Source: Methylococcales bacterium (GTDB lineage Bacteria; Pseudomonadota; Gammaproteobacteria; JABHGC01). Taken from it: a stretch of 35,136 nt of DNA. The position numbers and the translations under genes were made by a program. The notes beneath the pieces were generated by a model. That model did not search any database. It had not been told where the DNA came from and saw only the letters and a list, made by a program, of their open reading frames with translations. Numbering within the stretch: the first letter of the stretch is position 1; every line of letters begins with the position of its first letter. Shown piece after piece: positions 18,016-28,996 of the stretch. Location: contig JABHHM010000166.1 of NCBI GenBank assembly GCA_018671575.1, positions 1 to 35,136 of the forward strand, given 5' to 3'.

Positions 18016-18055
18016 GCTGATAGGTTTCGTTCGAGCAGAAGAGCTACTTAACTTA
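18016..18055. repeat. Short dispersed repeat, family C, copy 2
   Basis: GATAGGTTTCGTTCGAGCAG followed by AAGAGCTACTTAACT resembles 4619–4657 upstream of hrcA. It directly precedes a family A repeat. Together these two elements occupy over half of the 310-bp gap between the chemosensory operon and the phosphodiesterase gene; the rest holds only the candidate operon promoter. Confidence 0.5.
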
Positions 18056-18056
18056 A

Positions 18057-18181
18057 ATTCAAAATTAACTTCGACCTTTTGTCCACAGGCTTCGTCATTC
18101 AAACAGTTGCATAGTTCGACTATGCGTCTATTTTCGTGCCTTGCCTGTGAACAAAATATCTTTGCAAATTGTAAAGGTCAT
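18057..18181. repeat. Palindromic interspersed repeat, family A, copy 3
   Basis: It runs from AAATTCAAAATTAACTTCGA through the central hairpin GCATAGTTCGACTATGCG to CAAATTGTAAAGGTCA. It has the same orientation as copy 2 (3110–3289) and is inverted relative to copy 1 (1596–1748). It is the shortest of the three, having lost sequence in the left arm. Confidence 0.75.
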
Positions 18182-18190
18182 CTCTTGGTT

Positions 18191-18721
18191 TTATATTGAT
18201 ACGCCCTCAGGCAAGGGTAATTGATATTGTTCAACGGTTAAATTGGTCAGATCACATATAAAATATCGTGGCATCTCACCTACGCCACCTACTGTGCCTG
18301 GATTGAGAATAAGGGTCTGTGTACCCAAAATATTAGTGACTGTTGAAATTTTTGAGCGGTGGCTATGACCACAACAGACAATATCCCATTTGCCAGTAAG
18401 AGCCATGCCTTCTGCATAATGAGGGTAGTGAACCATGAAAATTTTACGATTTGCAAGTTCGATGGTTGCGTCTTGTCCGTGGTAGTGAATATTGCTGTCT
18501 GGATTGGCAGAAAATTGTGTCATCGTATAAAGATCACCCGTATTGTTGCCGTGGATGACATGAATGGGAATAAGAGTGTCTTTGACTAAATTAAATGTAC
18601 TTGGAGCAACAACATCTCCACAGTGCAAAATAGCTTCTGCACCCATTTCACATGCCTCAGTAATGGCTGATTTTAATAAAAAACGGTTGTCGTGGCTGTC
18701 GGATAGAATACATATTTTCAT
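18191..18721 (-). CDS. YfcE/MJ0936-type metallophosphodiesterase
   Basis: A 176-aa calcineurin-like phosphoesterase of the small YfcE family, which hydrolyses phosphodiesters using two metal ions; the physiological substrate is not known. The metal-binding motifs are complete and in order: SDSHDN (D8, H10), CGDVV (about 36–40), HGNNTGD (about 60–66), VHYPHY (about 96–101) and CGHSHRS (about 116–122). There is no signal peptide, so it is cytoplasmic. It lies between the chemosensory operon and hppA on the same strand, but a strong terminator after hppA separates it from that operon. The final stretch overlaps no other gene. Confidence 0.88.
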   Translation of the reverse strand: MKICILSDSHDNRFLLKSAITEACEMGAEAILHCGDVVAPSTFNLVKDTLIPIHVIHGNNTGDLYTMTQFSANPDSNIHYHGQDATIELANRKIFMVHYPHYAEGMALTGKWDIVCCGHSHRSKISTVTNILGTQTLILNPGTVGGVGEMPRYFICDLTNLTVEQYQLPLPEGVSI

Positions 18722-18782
18722 TCATTGGTTCCAAATTATTTAATTGTTCAGTGTTTCTAAATTCTAGCAGTTTTTTTAAGAC

Positions 18783-18818
18783 GAAAAAAAACAGCAACAA
18801 TAAAACTGTTGCTGTTTT
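18783..18818 (-). terminator. Rho-independent terminator of the hppA operon
   Basis: The minus strand reads AAAACAGCAACA, a 7-base loop, TGTTGCTGTTTT and then more T residues. The 12-bp stem is perfect, and the run of eight T's follows the stem on the minus strand, downstream of the hppA stop. The plus-strand side has few T's, so it mainly serves hppA. Confidence 0.85.
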
Positions 18819-18874
18819 AAGTTTATTACTCGTCTCCCATGTAGTGTTACATGGGGCGAGCATGATTGTTGTCG

Positions 18875-20896
18875 TTAGATTAGCCCAACAATCAATAGTG
18901 CAACAATATTAATGATTTTAATCATTGGATTAACCGCTGGACCCGCAGTATCTTTGTACGGATCACCAACTGTATCGCCAGTGACTGCTGCTTTATGTGC
19001 ATCAGAGCCTTTGCCACCAAAATTACCATCTTCAATGTATTTTTTTGCATTATCCCATGCACCACCACCTGTAGTCATGGAGATTGCAACAAATAATCCC
19101 GTAACGATGGTTCCAATTAATAGACCACCCAGTGCTGCTTTACCGAGTAAAACACCTACAACGACAGGGACAAAAACAGGTAGTAATGAAGGTAAAATCA
19201 TTTCTTTAATCGCTGCTTTGGTTAGCATGTCAACTGCTTTTGAGTAGTCAGGTTTTTGGCTGTAATCCATAATACCTGGCATTTCTTTGAATTGACGTCT
19301 AACTTCAACAACCACTGATCCAGCCGCTCGCCCTACAGCTTCCATTGCCAATGCACCGAATAAGTAAGGGATTAAACCACCAATAAATAAACCAATAATA
19401 ACATCAGGATCAGATAAGAAAAACTTAACATCTCCACCCAAGTTGTGTTTGTAATCTGCAAATAAAACCAATGCAGCAAGACCTGCTGAGCCGATAGCAT
19501 AACCTTTAGTAACGGCTTTGGTTGTATTGCCAACAGCATCCAATGGGTCAGTGATGTTTCTGATTTCTTCAGGTAATTCAGCCATTTCTGCAATACCACC
19601 AGCATTATCAGTGATAGGACCGTATGCGTCCAGAGCTACAATGATGCCTGTCATGGATAACATAGACGTGGCTGCAATTGCGATTCCGTATAATCCTGCT
19701 AAGTCGTGTGATGCCCAAATACTTGCACAAATTACGATAACGGGTGCAGCTGTTGATTTCATTGAAACGCCTAGGCCAGCAATAACGTTGGTGCCATCAC
19801 CCGTTAAAGATGATTCTGCAATGGTTCTAACTGGGGCATAGTCTGTTGAAGTGTAGTATTCTGTGATCACTACCATGGCGGCTGTGAGTGCTAGACCAAC
19901 TAAAGATGCAAAATATATATTTATTGTTGCAAAAGTGTTGCCATCAATCATGATTGATTCACCAAGAAATTGTGTGGTGACAGGATAAAAAGCAAGTGCA
20001 GATAAACCGCCTGCTACTGCAAGACCTTTGTACAGTGCATTCATGATTTTTCCGCCTTCACTAATTTTGACGAAAAAAGTACCAACAATTGATGCGATAA
20101 TAGAAACTGCTCCAAGCATTAGAGGGTATATCACGATATTTTCATTGCCAGTGACCAGTAAGCTTCCAAGTAACATAGTTGCAATAATGGTTACCGCATA
20201 GGTTTCAAATAAATCTGCCGCCATACCAGCACAGTCACCAACGTTATCGCCTACATTATCAGCAATAACTGCTGGGTTTCTGGGGTCATCTTCTGGAATG
20301 CCTGCTTCAACTTTACCCACAATATCAGCGCCAACGTCAGCTCCTTTAGTGAATATGCCGCCACCTAGACGAGCAAAAATTGAAATTAAAGAAGAACCGA
20401 ATGCCAGTCCAAGAAGGGCATGAATCGCCTCTTTGAATTCCAGTCCAAGTGGTCCAGTGAGGATTGCATAGTAACCTGCTACACCAATCATGCCTAAGCC
20501 AACAACCAGCATTCCAGTGATTGCTCCACCTCTGAAAGCAACCTGAAATGCTGCTCCCATGCCATCATTAGCCGCTTCTGCTGTTCGTGTGTTAGAGCGT
20601 ACTGATATATTCATACCAATAAAACCAGTTGCACCAGATAAAATGGCACCAATGGCAAAACCAATGGCAGTATTTGCATCAATAAAGAGTAAAATTACAA
20701 CAAATAATCCAGCACCTACTATCCCAATGGTTTTGTATTGTCTGTTTAAATAGGCTGACGCACCATCTTGTACTGCTTTTCCAATTTCCTGCATTTTGTC
20801 ATTACCTGGTGGTAATGAAAGTATCCATTTAATTGAATAAAGCCCATAAGCTACTGCGGCAAAGCCTGCCAGTATTGCTAATAAAATGCCGTTCAT
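18875..20896 (-). CDS. hppA: Membrane-bound proton-pumping pyrophosphatase, K+-independent type
   Basis: This integral membrane enzyme hydrolyses PPi and pumps H+. At 673 aa with about 16 hydrophobic segments it is full length. The PPi/Mg site includes [20 protein letters not shown] and [32 protein letters not shown] and the C-terminal [18 protein letters not shown] are also conserved. The residue that sets potassium dependence sits in GNTTKAV: Lys here marks the K+-independent H+-pumping group (K+-dependent enzymes have Ala), so Na+ pumping is unlikely. It is the last gene of an operon with the PPi-dependent phosphofructokinase, which makes a shared PPi-economy role likely. A strong terminator follows. 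Confidence 0.97.
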   Translation of the reverse strand: MNGILLAILAGFAAVAYGLYSIKWILSLPPGNDKMQEIGKAVQDGASAYLNRQYKTIGIVGAGLFVVILLFIDANTAIGFAIGAILSGATGFIGMNISVRSNTRTAEAANDGMGAAFQVAFRGGAITGMLVVGLGMIGVAGYYAILTGPLGLEFKEAIHALLGLAFGSSLISIFARLGGGIFTKGADVGADIVGKVEAGIPEDDPRNPAVIADNVGDNVGDCAGMAADLFETYAVTIIATMLLGSLLVTGNENIVIYPLMLGAVSIIASIVGTFFVKISEGGKIMNALYKGLAVAGGLSALAFYPVTTQFLGESIMIDGNTFATINIYFASLVGLALTAAMVVITEYYTSTDYAPVRTIAESSLTGDGTNVIAGLGVSMKSTAAPVIVICASIWASHDLAGLYGIAIAATSMLSMTGIIVALDAYGPITDNAGGIAEMAELPEEIRNITDPLDAVGNTTKAVTKGYAIGSAGLAALVLFADYKHNLGGDVKFFLSDPDVIIGLFIGGLIPYLFGALAMEAVGRAAGSVVVEVRRQFKEMPGIMDYSQKPDYSKAVDMLTKAAIKEMILPSLLPVFVPVVVGVLLGKAALGGLLIGTIVTGLFVAISMTTGGGAWDNAKKYIEDGNFGGKGSDAHKAAVTGDTVGDPYKDTAGPAVNPMIKIINIVALLIVGLI

Positions 20897-20927
20897 TTAG
20901 GTCTCCCTTACTGTTGATTAAAATTAA

Positions 20928-21119
20928 CTATTTGAATTTGGTGTTTATTACCAAACCAAATTTATTTTCTAATTCAAATTCATTGATGAGTTGATTAACC
21001 GCTTCTTGGCCATGTACTTTTTGTACTTCTGCAAGTATTAAGCGTGTGGCATTGCGATTATAACCGCTCTTGAATGAAACTTGAGTTTGAATGAATTCTC
21101 TTGCTTTATCTAATGTCAT
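20928..21119 (-). CDS. Small conserved-looking protein between pfp and hppA
   Basis: A 63-aa basic, soluble protein with no TM segment or Cys. It looks all-helical: TLDKAREFIQTQVSF, NATRLILAEVQKVHGQEAVN and a final ELENKFGLVINTKF. I do not recognise it. It lies 49 bp after pfp and 31 bp before hppA on the same strand, with a hairpin upstream of it. Its position in the PPi operon suggests a regulator or assembly partner of one of the two enzymes, but that is inference from context only. Confidence 0.7.
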   Translation of the reverse strand: MTLDKAREFIQTQVSFKSGYNRNATRLILAEVQKVHGQEAVNQLINEFELENKFGLVINTKFK

Positions 21120-21131
21120 AATGAGTCAAAT

Positions 21132-21159
21132 AATAAAGGAGCAATGAAGCTCCTTTATT
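21132..21159 (-). terminator. Perfect hairpin between pfp and the 63-aa gene (attenuator candidate)
   Basis: AATAAAGGAGC and GCTCCTTTATT form a perfect 11-bp stem with a 6-base loop, placed just after the pfp stop. On the minus strand the stem is followed by ATTTGAC, a weak U-tract, so it may act as a partial terminator or an RNA-processing/stability element that sets the pfp:hppA ratio. Confidence 0.55.
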
Positions 21160-21168
21160 TGATCCTAC

Positions 21169-22431
21169 TTATTTAACTTCAAAAGCACCTAGTTTTTTAG
21201 GAACAGGTGCATTTTTCAGTTCCACATATTGAGGTAAGCCATTTTTGTAAGGTGGATAATCCTCACCTTGAATGAGTGGCTGAAGGTATTGTCGACATTC
21301 CTCAGTGATACCGAAGCCATCTTCACTGATGTATTCTGCGGGCATCATTTTTTCGACATTGGCAACATCGGCTAAATTGGTATGACCGATTTCCCATTGA
21401 TAGGGATCGTTGGAGGTTCGTACAACGGTTGGCATGATTGCATTTTTGCCTTCCAATGCCAATTCCACAGCTCTTTGTCCTAGTGCATAAGCCTGGTCAA
21501 CATCTGTTTTTGAAGCAATGTGTCGAGCTGCTCTTTGTAAGTAGTCAGCAACAGCCCAGTGATACTTGTAGCCTAGGTTGTCTTTGACTATTTGACTGAT
21601 AACTGGTGCAACGCCACCTAATTGTGCGTGACCAAAAGCATCTTTACCGCCCGCTTCAGCCATAAATTGCCCTTCAGCATTTTTAACGCCTTCTGAGACA
21701 ACAATCGAGCAATAGCCGAATCGTTTGACCGAATCATCAACTTTTGCCAAGAACTTTTCCTGATCAAAAGTGATTTCAGGGAATAAAATGATGTGGGGTG
21801 CGTCACCTTCTTTTTCTGCTGCAATACCACCAGCAGCTGCAATCCAGCCTGCATGTCTGCCCATGACTTCCATGACAAAAATTTTGGTTGAAGTTTTTGC
21901 CATCGAGGCAACATCAAAGCTGGCTTCACGAATAGAAACAGCAACATATTTCGCAACGGAACCAAAGCCAGGGCAACAATCCGTAATGGGTAAGTCATTA
22001 TCAACTGTTTTAGGTACACCAACGCAAGTAATTGGGTAACCCATTTTTTCGCCAATTTGTGAAACTTTATGTGCAGTGTCTTGTGAATCTCCACCACCAT
22101 TATAGAAGAAATAGCCAATGTCGTGGGCTTTGAAAACTTCAATTAGTCTTTCGTATTGTGCTTTGTTTTCTTCTAAACTTTTTAATTTGTAACGACAAGA
22201 GCCAAATGCACCTGATGGAGTTTGTTTTAATGCAGCAATATCTTCATCTGAGTCTTGGCTGGTATCAATTAAGTCTTCAGTTAATGCGCCTATAATTCCA
22301 TTTCTACCTGCATAAACATTGCCGATTTTATCGCCATTTTTACGTGCAGTTTCAATAACACCACAAGCTGATGCGTTAATAACGGCTGTTACACCGCCAG
22401 ATTGCGCATAGAATGCATTTTTTTTACTCAT
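21169..22431 (-). CDS. pfp: Pyrophosphate-dependent 6-phosphofructokinase
   Basis: It phosphorylates fructose 6-phosphate with PPi, a reversible reaction, in place of the ATP-dependent enzyme. The 420-aa protein starts KNAFYAQSGGVTAVINAS. Residues that mark PPi use are visible: YNGGGDSQDT, where Asp occupies the position of the Gly that allows ATP in the GGDGS motif, and PKTVDNDLP, where Lys replaces the Gly of PGTIDND. MEVMGRHAGWIAA is the sugar-phosphate site. GGGDS has Gly instead of the first Asp of GGDDS, as expected for long-form PFPs that carry GGND/GGGD. It forms an operon with hppA, a pairing known from methanotrophs, so PPi made in biosynthesis can feed both glycolysis and a proton gradient. 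Confidence 0.95.
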   Translation of the reverse strand: MSKKNAFYAQSGGVTAVINASACGVIETARKNGDKIGNVYAGRNGIIGALTEDLIDTSQDSDEDIAALKQTPSGAFGSCRYKLKSLEENKAQYERLIEVFKAHDIGYFFYNGGGDSQDTAHKVSQIGEKMGYPITCVGVPKTVDNDLPITDCCPGFGSVAKYVAVSIREASFDVASMAKTSTKIFVMEVMGRHAGWIAAAGGIAAEKEGDAPHIILFPEITFDQEKFLAKVDDSVKRFGYCSIVVSEGVKNAEGQFMAEAGGKDAFGHAQLGGVAPVISQIVKDNLGYKYHWAVADYLQRAARHIASKTDVDQAYALGQRAVELALEGKNAIMPTVVRTSNDPYQWEIGHTNLADVANVEKMMPAEYISEDGFGITEECRQYLQPLIQGEDYPPYKNGLPQYVELKNAPVPKKLGAFEVK

Positions 22432-22486
22432 TCATGTCTCCAGTTTAACTATGTGTATAATAATTTAATGGTTGTTTGAAAATTAA

Positions 22487-22846
22487 CTATTTCTCTTTTT
22501 CTTGCTCTTCTTTTTGTTTTTCGGTCAAGTGGTCTGCGTGAACTTGCAACAAGGTAACTATACAGTCTGAAACATCATCAAAATCTTTGAATCCTGTGCC
22601 GAATTGTGTGTATGCATTATAAAAAAATTGAGCACGGTAGCTTCTTTCACCTGATTTAATAACCAGTAGATGGCATTTGTCCTTTTCCCAGTAGACGGCA
22701 GGACAAGGAGCTAATTCTCTATTCATTTGAGATAAACGAATTTCTGTATCAACTATTTGAGTATCAACCACTTCTCCATATCTTTCCTGTAAAGTGGTTT
22801 TAACTTTCCATAATTCAGATTCCGTGAAGTCGGGAATTTGTTGCAT
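22487..22846 (-). CDS. Hypothetical protein, first gene of the PPi operon
   Basis: A 119-aa soluble alpha/beta protein that I do not recognise. It starts MQQIPDFTESELWKVKTTLQ, has a central beta-rich region with CPAVYWEKDKCHLLVIKSGE and YRAQFFYNAYTQFGTGF, and ends in a highly charged helix (LTEKQKEEQEKEK). No TM segment or signal is present. It lies 55 bp upstream of pfp on the same strand, so it is probably cotranscribed. Nothing ties it to PPi metabolism beyond this position. Confidence 0.75.
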   Translation of the reverse strand: MQQIPDFTESELWKVKTTLQERYGEVVDTQIVDTEIRLSQMNRELAPCPAVYWEKDKCHLLVIKSGERSYRAQFFYNAYTQFGTGFKDFDDVSDCIVTLLQVHADHLTEKQKEEQEKEK

Positions 22847-23050
22847 GGTTTAACCTGTTGAGTAATTTTTAAGACCGCATTATGACATAAAAAAAAATAG
22901 AATGTTAGATATTGCCCTTTTAATTCTTAAGTGAAATGTTGCTGTAATTATTTAAGTATTTGATATTTAAACTTAATAATTTGTGTATTTAGGCATTTAG
23001 AGTGAATTGTATATTGTTTTCATATTAATAATGATATGTCGATATACGTT

Positions 23051-23079
23051 TTGAATATTTTTTAGCTATTATGTAGTAA
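23051..23079 (+). promoter_or_regulatory. Candidate sigma70 promoter for the FAD/Fe-S oxidoreductase gene
   Basis: TTGAAT, a 17-bp spacer and TAGTAA lie about 42 bp upstream of the start at 23121. The surrounding 270 bp are very AT-rich and hold no gene, so chance matches are common here. Confidence 0.4.
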
Positions 23080-23120
23080 TGTTACCCATCAAAATTAAAT
23101 GTGAATTCTATAAATAAATA

Positions 23121-26100
23121 ATGAATACTAAAAGCGAAAGAATTAGAGAGATCCCCTACAACTACACCTCGTTTACAGACAAAGAAATTATTCTGCGATT
23201 TTTGGGAGAGGGGGCATTTGAAATTATTGAATCGTTAAGAGGCAGTAGAAAGACAGGACGTTCTGCCAGAATGTTATTTGAAGTATTGGGTGATATGTGG
23301 GTGGTGACTCGTAATCCCTTTATTCAGGATGATTTGATTGAAAATAAAAAAAGATGTTCAGCCTTATTCAGTGCATTGCATCATCGGTTGGATCAGATAG
23401 AAAAACGCAGTGATGGTGTTCCGCAAACATTACAATTAATTGCAATTGCTCGGCAATCAGTCACAAAATTTGAAGATGATTTATTGACGTTTACTAAAAA
23501 AAGGCAAGCGATTAGAAAAAAATTCTCTAGTTTTACCCGTAAAGACAATATTGATTTTAGTGGTTTAGCCCGTGTATCTCATGTGACTGATGCGACTGAC
23601 TGGCGTGTTGAATATCCTTTTGTGGTATTACACCCCAATACCGAAAAAGAATGTCAGGCAATGGTGGCGGGTTGTATTGAACTGGGTTTAACGATTATTC
23701 CACGAGGTGGTGGTACAGGTTACACAGGAGGAGCAATTCCGCTTTACAGCAATACGGCTGTTATTAATCTGGAAAAATTAACTCGTATCAATACGGTTAA
23801 AAAACAACAACAAGATAATAATAACTTTGCAACCATTGCTGTTGAAGCAGGCGTAGTGACTCGTCGAGTAGCAGAAGCTGCAGAATCTTCAGGTTTTGTA
23901 TTTGCGGTTGATCCAACGTCACAAGATGCTTCTACCATTGGCGGTAATATTGCAATGAATGCGGGTGGTAAAAAAGCAGTTATGTGGGGCACAACATTGG
24001 ATAATTTGTTGTCCTGGCGAATGTTAACTGCCAAAGCCCAGTGGCTTGAGGTAGAAAGATTAGAGCATAATTTTGGTAAAATTCATGAGCAGGAAATGGT
24101 TAAATTTAAATTAACCACCACCGATGAGATTGGAGGCAAACCAGTTGATGATCCTGTTATTCTTGAGATACCTGGAGCGTCATTACGCAAGCAGGGGCTA
24201 GGAAAAGATGTAACGGATAAATTCCTAGGAGGTCTTCCTGGTGCTCAGAAAGAAGGCTGTGATGGCTTAATCAGTTCTGCTGTTTTTATCCTGCACACGA
24301 TGCCCGCTTATACCCGAACCGTTTGTTTGGAATTCTTTGGCAAGGATTTGAAAGCTGCGGTACCCGCCATTGTTGAAATAAAAAATAAAATAGATGACAA
24401 CAGTGATGTGATTTTATCTGGATTAGAGCATCTGGATGCCCGATATGTTAAAGCGGTTAAATACAATACCAAGTCAAATCGAGCAGAATTTCCTAAAATG
24501 GTGTTGCTAATTGATATTTCAGGCAAGCAAGAAGATCAAGTTGCGAAAGCTGCATCAGAGGTGATTCGATTGGCGAATGTCCGTGATGCGGAAGGTTTTG
24601 TGGCTGTGAGCAATGATGCAAGAAAACAATTTTGGTCTGATCGGAGTCGTACTGCAGCCATTGCGGCACATACCAATGCTTTTAAAATTAATGAAGACGT
24701 GGTTATTCCTTTAGAAAAATTGGCTGAGTACAGTGAGGGTATTGAAATTATCAATATTGAGCTGTCAATATCCAATAAAATCAGCATGATTGATGCCATG
24801 AGTGATTATTTGTCACAAGACTGGATAACATTGGTTGAGTTAACCGATGAATTGCAAAATGAAGAATCACAACAAATTATATTACAAAAACAACAGGTTT
24901 CTTTGGAGTTATTGCAACAGGTTAAGGGGCAATGGCAGCATTATTTGAATAATTTTAATGTCAGTGCATTGAATTATCAGTCAAATTTAACAGACGATGA
25001 GCAGAATCAAGGAAAATCGGATGATCAATTAATACATCTATTGTTAAAAAACTCAATTGTCATTTCAATTAAAGACAAAGTAATTAATCCACTTAAAGAT
25101 ATTTTGAGTGGTAACGAGTTATCTCCATTAAAAGATCAGCTTGAAGTTCTTCATCAACAAGTTTTATCCAGTCGGCTATTTGTTGCTACGCATATGCATG
25201 CTGGTGATGGCAATGTACACACCAATATTCCTGTTAACTCCAATGATTATAGAATGATGCAACAAGCCGAAAAAATGGTGGATCGCATTATGAAATTAGC
25301 GATCAATCTTGGAGGGGTTATTTCTGGTGAGCATGGTATTGGTTTAACAAAAATACAATATTTAGATGAAGCAACCATCAATGCATTTGAAAAATATAAA
25401 AATGAAGTCGATCCACAACAGCATTTTAACAAAGGTAAATTGTTGCCAAACTCTTCTTTGGAAAGAGCCTACACTCCATCGCTGAGGTTACTACAGCAAG
25501 AAGCCATTATTCTGGAAGACAGTGAGCTGGGGGCTTTAAATGATGATATTAAGGACTGTTTGCGGTGTGGCAAATGTAAACCTGTCTGTAATACCCATAT
25601 TCCAAATGCCAACATGCTTTATTCTCCACGCAATAAAATTTTAGCAACAGGTTTAATTGTAGAAGCATTTATGTATGAAGAGCAGACTCGACGCGGAATT
25701 TCTGTTAGGCATTTTGATGAAATGAATGATATTGGTGATCATTGTACCATTTGCCATAAATGTTTAGCGCCTTGTCCTGTTGATATTGATTTTGGTGATG
25801 TAACCACTCGTTTGAGGTCTTTTTTGAGTTTAAGAAAACGTAAACGATTTAACATAGGAACAAAAGTGTCCTTGGCATTTCTAAATGTGGCCGATCCTTC
25901 AAGTATTAAATTAATTAGAAAAATATTGATTGAATGGGGTTATAAATCACAACGCTTGTCACATTTTATGTTCAGAAAACTATTTAAGAAGCAGGTGGAT
26001 AAAATTCCAAAATCTACCACGGGTAAAATGAAAGCCAGAACACAAATCGTCAATTTGCTTAAAAAACCAATGCCAAAAGATGTACCGTCAATGACGATGA

Positions 26101-26966
26101 GGCGTACTTTGGGGGTTGAAAATAATAAAATGATTCCCATTGTTCGTAATCCAAAAGTGACAACGGATGATGATGAAGCGGTGTTTTATTTTCCAGGTTG
26201 TGGTGCTGAGAGGCTTTTTAGTCAAATTGGAATGGCGGTATTGGCGATGTTATATCACCAAAATGTACAAACTGTTTTACCTCCAGGTTATCTCTGTTGT
26301 GGTTATCCTCAAGAAGCCAATGGTGATACTATTTTATCAAAAAAAATGACAACCGATAATCGAGTGTTATTTCATCGGGTTGCGAATACGCTGAACTATC
26401 TTGATATTAAAACGGTCTTGCTTTCATGTGGGACTTGTATTGATCAATTATTAAAGTATCAATTTGAGAAAATTTTCCCAGGATGTCGAATCATGGATAT
26501 TCATGAATATTTGATGGAAAAAAATATCAAACTCGATAATTCTAATGGCATGAAATATGTTTACCATGATCCTTGTCATAGTCCGATGAAACACTATCAG
26601 CCACAATCTGTGGTGTCATCTCTCATGAATGGGGCTGTGGCAATGTCGGATCGTTGCTGTGGTGAGGCTGGTACAATGGCGGTTTCCAGACCAGATATTG
26701 CCACTCAAATCAGGTATAAAAAACAGCAAGAGTTAAAGCTTAATCTAAAAACACTTCAATTTGAAGCACTTGCCGTTCCTCAAAAAGTCAAATTGCTAAC
26801 TGCTTGTCCCGCATGTGTGCAAGGTTTATCTCGATACCAAAAAAATACGGGACTGGAGACTAATTTCATGGTGGTCGAAATAGCACAGCAGATTTATGGA
26901 AAAGATTGGCAGCAACTATTTATGAAAGAAATTTCCCAAGGTGGCATTGAACAGGTTTTATTGTAA
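23121..26966 (+). CDS. Large FAD- and Fe-S-binding oxidoreductase (D-lactate/glycolate dehydrogenase-like, DUF3683 type)
   Basis: A 1281-aa fusion. The N-terminal 140 residues look like the DUF3683 module. A PCMH-type FAD domain follows (about 170–320: [35 protein letters not shown]), then the FAD-oxidase C-terminal domain ending with [14 protein letters not shown] and GEHGIG. Two Fe-S clusters come next ([12 protein letters not shown] about 812; [12 protein letters not shown] about 875), then two cysteine-rich CCG domains (FPGCGAER about 1023 with [15 protein letters not shown] about 1149 with RCCGEAG and CPACV). This joins in one chain what GlcD/GlcF or Dld/Fe-S subunits do separately: oxidation of a D-2-hydroxyacid with electrons passed to the quinone pool. 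The substrate cannot be read from the sequence. No signal peptide; cytoplasmic, perhaps membrane-associated. The stop overlaps the next start by one base. Confidence 0.9.
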   Translation: MNTKSERIREIPYNYTSFTDKEIILRFLGEGAFEIIESLRGSRKTGRSARMLFEVLGDMWVVTRNPFIQDDLIENKKRCSALFSALHHRLDQIEKRSDGVPQTLQLIAIARQSVTKFEDDLLTFTKKRQAIRKKFSSFTRKDNIDFSGLARVSHVTDATDWRVEYPFVVLHPNTEKECQAMVAGCIELGLTIIPRGGGTGYTGGAIPLYSNTAVINLEKLTRINTVKKQQQDNNNFATIAVEAGVVTRRVAEAAESSGFVFAVDPTSQDASTIGGNIAMNAGGKKAVMWGTTLDNLLSWRMLTAKAQWLEVERLEHNFGKIHEQEMVKFKLTTTDEIGGKPVDDPVILEIPGASLRKQGLGKDVTDKFLGGLPGAQKEGCDGLISSAVFILHTMPAYTRTVCLEFFGKDLKAAVPAIVEIKNKIDDNSDVILSGLEHLDARYVKAVKYNTKSNRAEFPKMVLLIDISGKQEDQVAKAASEVIRLANVRDAEGFVAVSNDARKQFWSDRSRTAAIAAHTNAFKINEDVVIPLEKLAEYSEGIEIINIELSISNKISMIDAMSDYLSQDWITLVELTDELQNEESQQIILQKQQVSLELLQQVKGQWQHYLNNFNVSALNYQSNLTDDEQNQGKSDDQLIHLLLKNSIVISIKDKVINPLKDILSGNELSPLKDQLEVLHQQVLSSRLFVATHMHAGDGNVHTNIPVNSNDYRMMQQAEKMVDRIMKLAINLGGVISGEHGIGLTKIQYLDEATINAFEKYKNEVDPQQHFNKGKLLPNSSLERAYTPSLRLLQQEAIILEDSELGALNDDIKDCLRCGKCKPVCNTHIPNANMLYSPRNKILATGLIVEAFMYEEQTRRGISVRHFDEMNDIGDHCTICHKCLAPCPVDIDFGDVTTRLRSFLSLRKRKRFNIGTKVSLAFLNVADPSSIKLIRKILIEWGYKSQRLSHFMFRKLFKKQVDKIPKSTTGKMKARTQIVNLLKKPMPKDVPSMTMRRTLGVENNKMIPIVRNPKVTTDDDEAVFYFPGCGAERLFSQIGMAVLAMLYHQNVQTVLPPGYLCCGYPQEANGDTILSKKMTTDNRVLFHRVANTLNYLDIKTVLLSCGTCIDQLLKYQFEKIFPGCRIMDIHEYLMEKNIKLDNSNGMKYVYHDPCHSPMKHYQPQSVVSSLMNGAVAMSDRCCGEAGTMAVSRPDIATQIRYKKQQELKLNLKTLQFEALAVPQKVKLLTACPACVQGLSRYQKNTGLETNFMVVEIAQQIYGKDWQQLFMKEISQGGIEQVLL

Positions 26967-28918
26967 TGAAAATATTTTCGTTTAGATACAAATTGGCTTT
27001 GGTGATTTCATCGTTGTTGTTGGTTTCCATCTTTGGTGTATTTTATGTGGTGCAAACAAATTTGGAAAAACAGTTTGTTCAAACCATTAAGTCTGATTTA
27101 GGTGTCACCAGAAATCTGGTTTTTAGATTGATGCGTAACCGACAAAAAGTCCTTGGCAGTTATGCCTTGTCACTCGAAGGCGATCGCATGATTCGTGATG
27201 TTTTAACGGATAAAACTATGGATAGAGAGACGGCAAATGACATTGTTAAGGAAGAGATTCTAGGTAATTATACAGAAATAGATATTCTCACTGTGTTGTC
27301 ACCCGATGGTAAAGTGATCGCTTCAAGCATGAATAATATGCAATGGGAAAATACCTTGCAAGCGATTGAGGTTTATTCAAAGGCCTTGACGGGAGAAGTG
27401 TCCAGCGGTTATTTATTTGTTGATAATATTTGTTTTCAGTTAATTGCGACTCCTGTATTTATACGAGAAGAAATGATTGGTATTAATATATTGGCGATTA
27501 AATTAGGGCAAAAAGAAATTAATGACATTCAGCAAATGAGTTCTGTTGAGTTGGCATTTTTCAGGAAAGACCAAGTATTTCTATCGACTAAATGGCATGA
27601 AAAATATTCTAGCTCACTGTTATTTGAAAAATTAGATGAAATTCCCATTGATTCAAAGCAAAAAAACCTGCAACAAACAACTTTGGGTGGTGAACGATAT
27701 TTATATTATAGTGTCAGTGAGCAAAACTTTTTTCCTGACTTTATTTTGGCTAAATCATTGGATAAAGAATTGGTATTCGTGGAAAAAATTCGAAATGATG
27801 CCATTTTGATTGGTCTTATTGTCTTAATGTTTGGTTTTATTCTTTCTATCTTTTTTGCTTCCAGTATATCCAAACCCATTCAAGCATTACGAAAAGCAAC
27901 CGAAGAAGTTGATCAACAAAATTATGACTATCGTCTGCATATTCAGTCTAAGGATGAGTTTGCTTTATTGAGTGATTCGTTTAATTCAATGATGTCAGGC
28001 TTGGCTGAAAGAGAAAAAATGCGTGGGGTTATGCATAAAGTGGTTTCTAAAGAAATTGCTGAAGAATTGTTGTCAAAGGGTGGTGTTTCGCTGGGTGGAG
28101 AAGAACGTGAAGTGTCTATTTTGTTTTCAGATATTCGTGGTTTTACTCAAATTTCTGAAGGCATGAGTGCCAGTGAATTGTTGGATTTATTGAATGAATA
28201 TTTTACTCGGGTGAGTTTGTGTATTGATGATAATTTTGGTGTTATTGATAAATATATCGGTGATGCCATTATGGCAATATTTGGTGCACCTGTTACGCAT
28301 AATCATGATGCTGTTAATTCGGTATTGGCTGCACAGGCAATGGTAGAAGCATTGATGTTGTTTAATAATGAAACGGCTGATTTATATGGTAAAGAATTAG
28401 AAGTAGGTATTGGAATTAATACGGGAACGGTTGTTGCAGGGAATATGGGGTCAGAAAATAGGCTGAATTATACGGTATTAGGTGATGAAGTGAATCTGGC
28501 ATCAAGGTTGGAAGGATTAACTAAAAAGTATGGGGTTCACATTATTATCAGTGGCTCAACTTATGACGCATTATTGAAGGAAAATGTTGAAAATAAACAT
28601 TTGATTATTTGTCGGGCGTTGGAAAAAGTTCAGGTAAAAGGCAAGGTAAATGCCGTTATGATATACCAAGTTTTTTCACCAACAGAATTGTTGCTGGATA
28701 ATTTTGAACAATGTTTGAGTGCATTTCATCGTGCCATTGATTTTTTTCATCAAAAAATGTTTGATGAAGCCTATGAGCTATTAAAACAGTTGCATAAAGA
28801 ACACCCAAAGGATGGACCTGTAAAATTATTTAAAGAAAAATGTGAACTCTACCTTGAAGAGCCATCTTATTACGACCGCCATTATGTTAATGGAGCGTTC
28901 AGGTTTAATGAGAAGTGA
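26966..28918 (+). CDS. Membrane-bound class III adenylate cyclase with HAMP
   Basis: A 650-aa protein. TM1 is at about 8–28, followed by a periplasmic sensor of about 245 residues (Cache-like by layout), TM2 at about 275–300, a HAMP segment with SSISKPIQALRKATEE, and a cyclase domain (about 375–560). The catalytic set looks complete: the metal Asp in LFSDIRGFT and YIGDAIMA, the base-selecting Lys in IDKYIGD, Thr in NYTVLGDEVN (Thr instead of Asp is typical of class IIIb adenylate cyclases), and the transition-state Asn and Arg in VNLASRLE. About 90 C-terminal residues are helical and TPR-like. ATG overlaps the upstream stop (TAATG), so it is coupled to the dehydrogenase gene. Expected product: cAMP in response to an external signal. 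Confidence 0.92.
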   Translation: MKIFSFRYKLALVISSLLLVSIFGVFYVVQTNLEKQFVQTIKSDLGVTRNLVFRLMRNRQKVLGSYALSLEGDRMIRDVLTDKTMDRETANDIVKEEILGNYTEIDILTVLSPDGKVIASSMNNMQWENTLQAIEVYSKALTGEVSSGYLFVDNICFQLIATPVFIREEMIGINILAIKLGQKEINDIQQMSSVELAFFRKDQVFLSTKWHEKYSSSLLFEKLDEIPIDSKQKNLQQTTLGGERYLYYSVSEQNFFPDFILAKSLDKELVFVEKIRNDAILIGLIVLMFGFILSIFFASSISKPIQALRKATEEVDQQNYDYRLHIQSKDEFALLSDSFNSMMSGLAEREKMRGVMHKVVSKEIAEELLSKGGVSLGGEEREVSILFSDIRGFTQISEGMSASELLDLLNEYFTRVSLCIDDNFGVIDKYIGDAIMAIFGAPVTHNHDAVNSVLAAQAMVEALMLFNNETADLYGKELEVGIGINTGTVVAGNMGSENRLNYTVLGDEVNLASRLEGLTKKYGVHIIISGSTYDALLKENVENKHLIICRALEKVQVKGKVNAVMIYQVFSPTELLLDNFEQCLSAFHRAIDFFHQKMFDEAYELLKQLHKEHPKDGPVKLFKEKCELYLEEPSYYDRHYVNGAFRFNEK

Positions 28919-28996
28919 TGTTGATGAAATGGTCTATAATTATACAGGCTGAATGTGAGTTAATAATGAAAATAAGTAATTTTAAGGAGAATAGAG

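Noticed and set aside
18912-20753. Several plus-strand ORFs across hppA
   Set aside because: Long shadows produced by the biased composition of the pyrophosphatase gene.
21618-22142. 174-aa minus-strand ORF inside pfp
   Set aside because: Alternative frame of pfp; the 420-aa frame has all PPi-PFK motifs.
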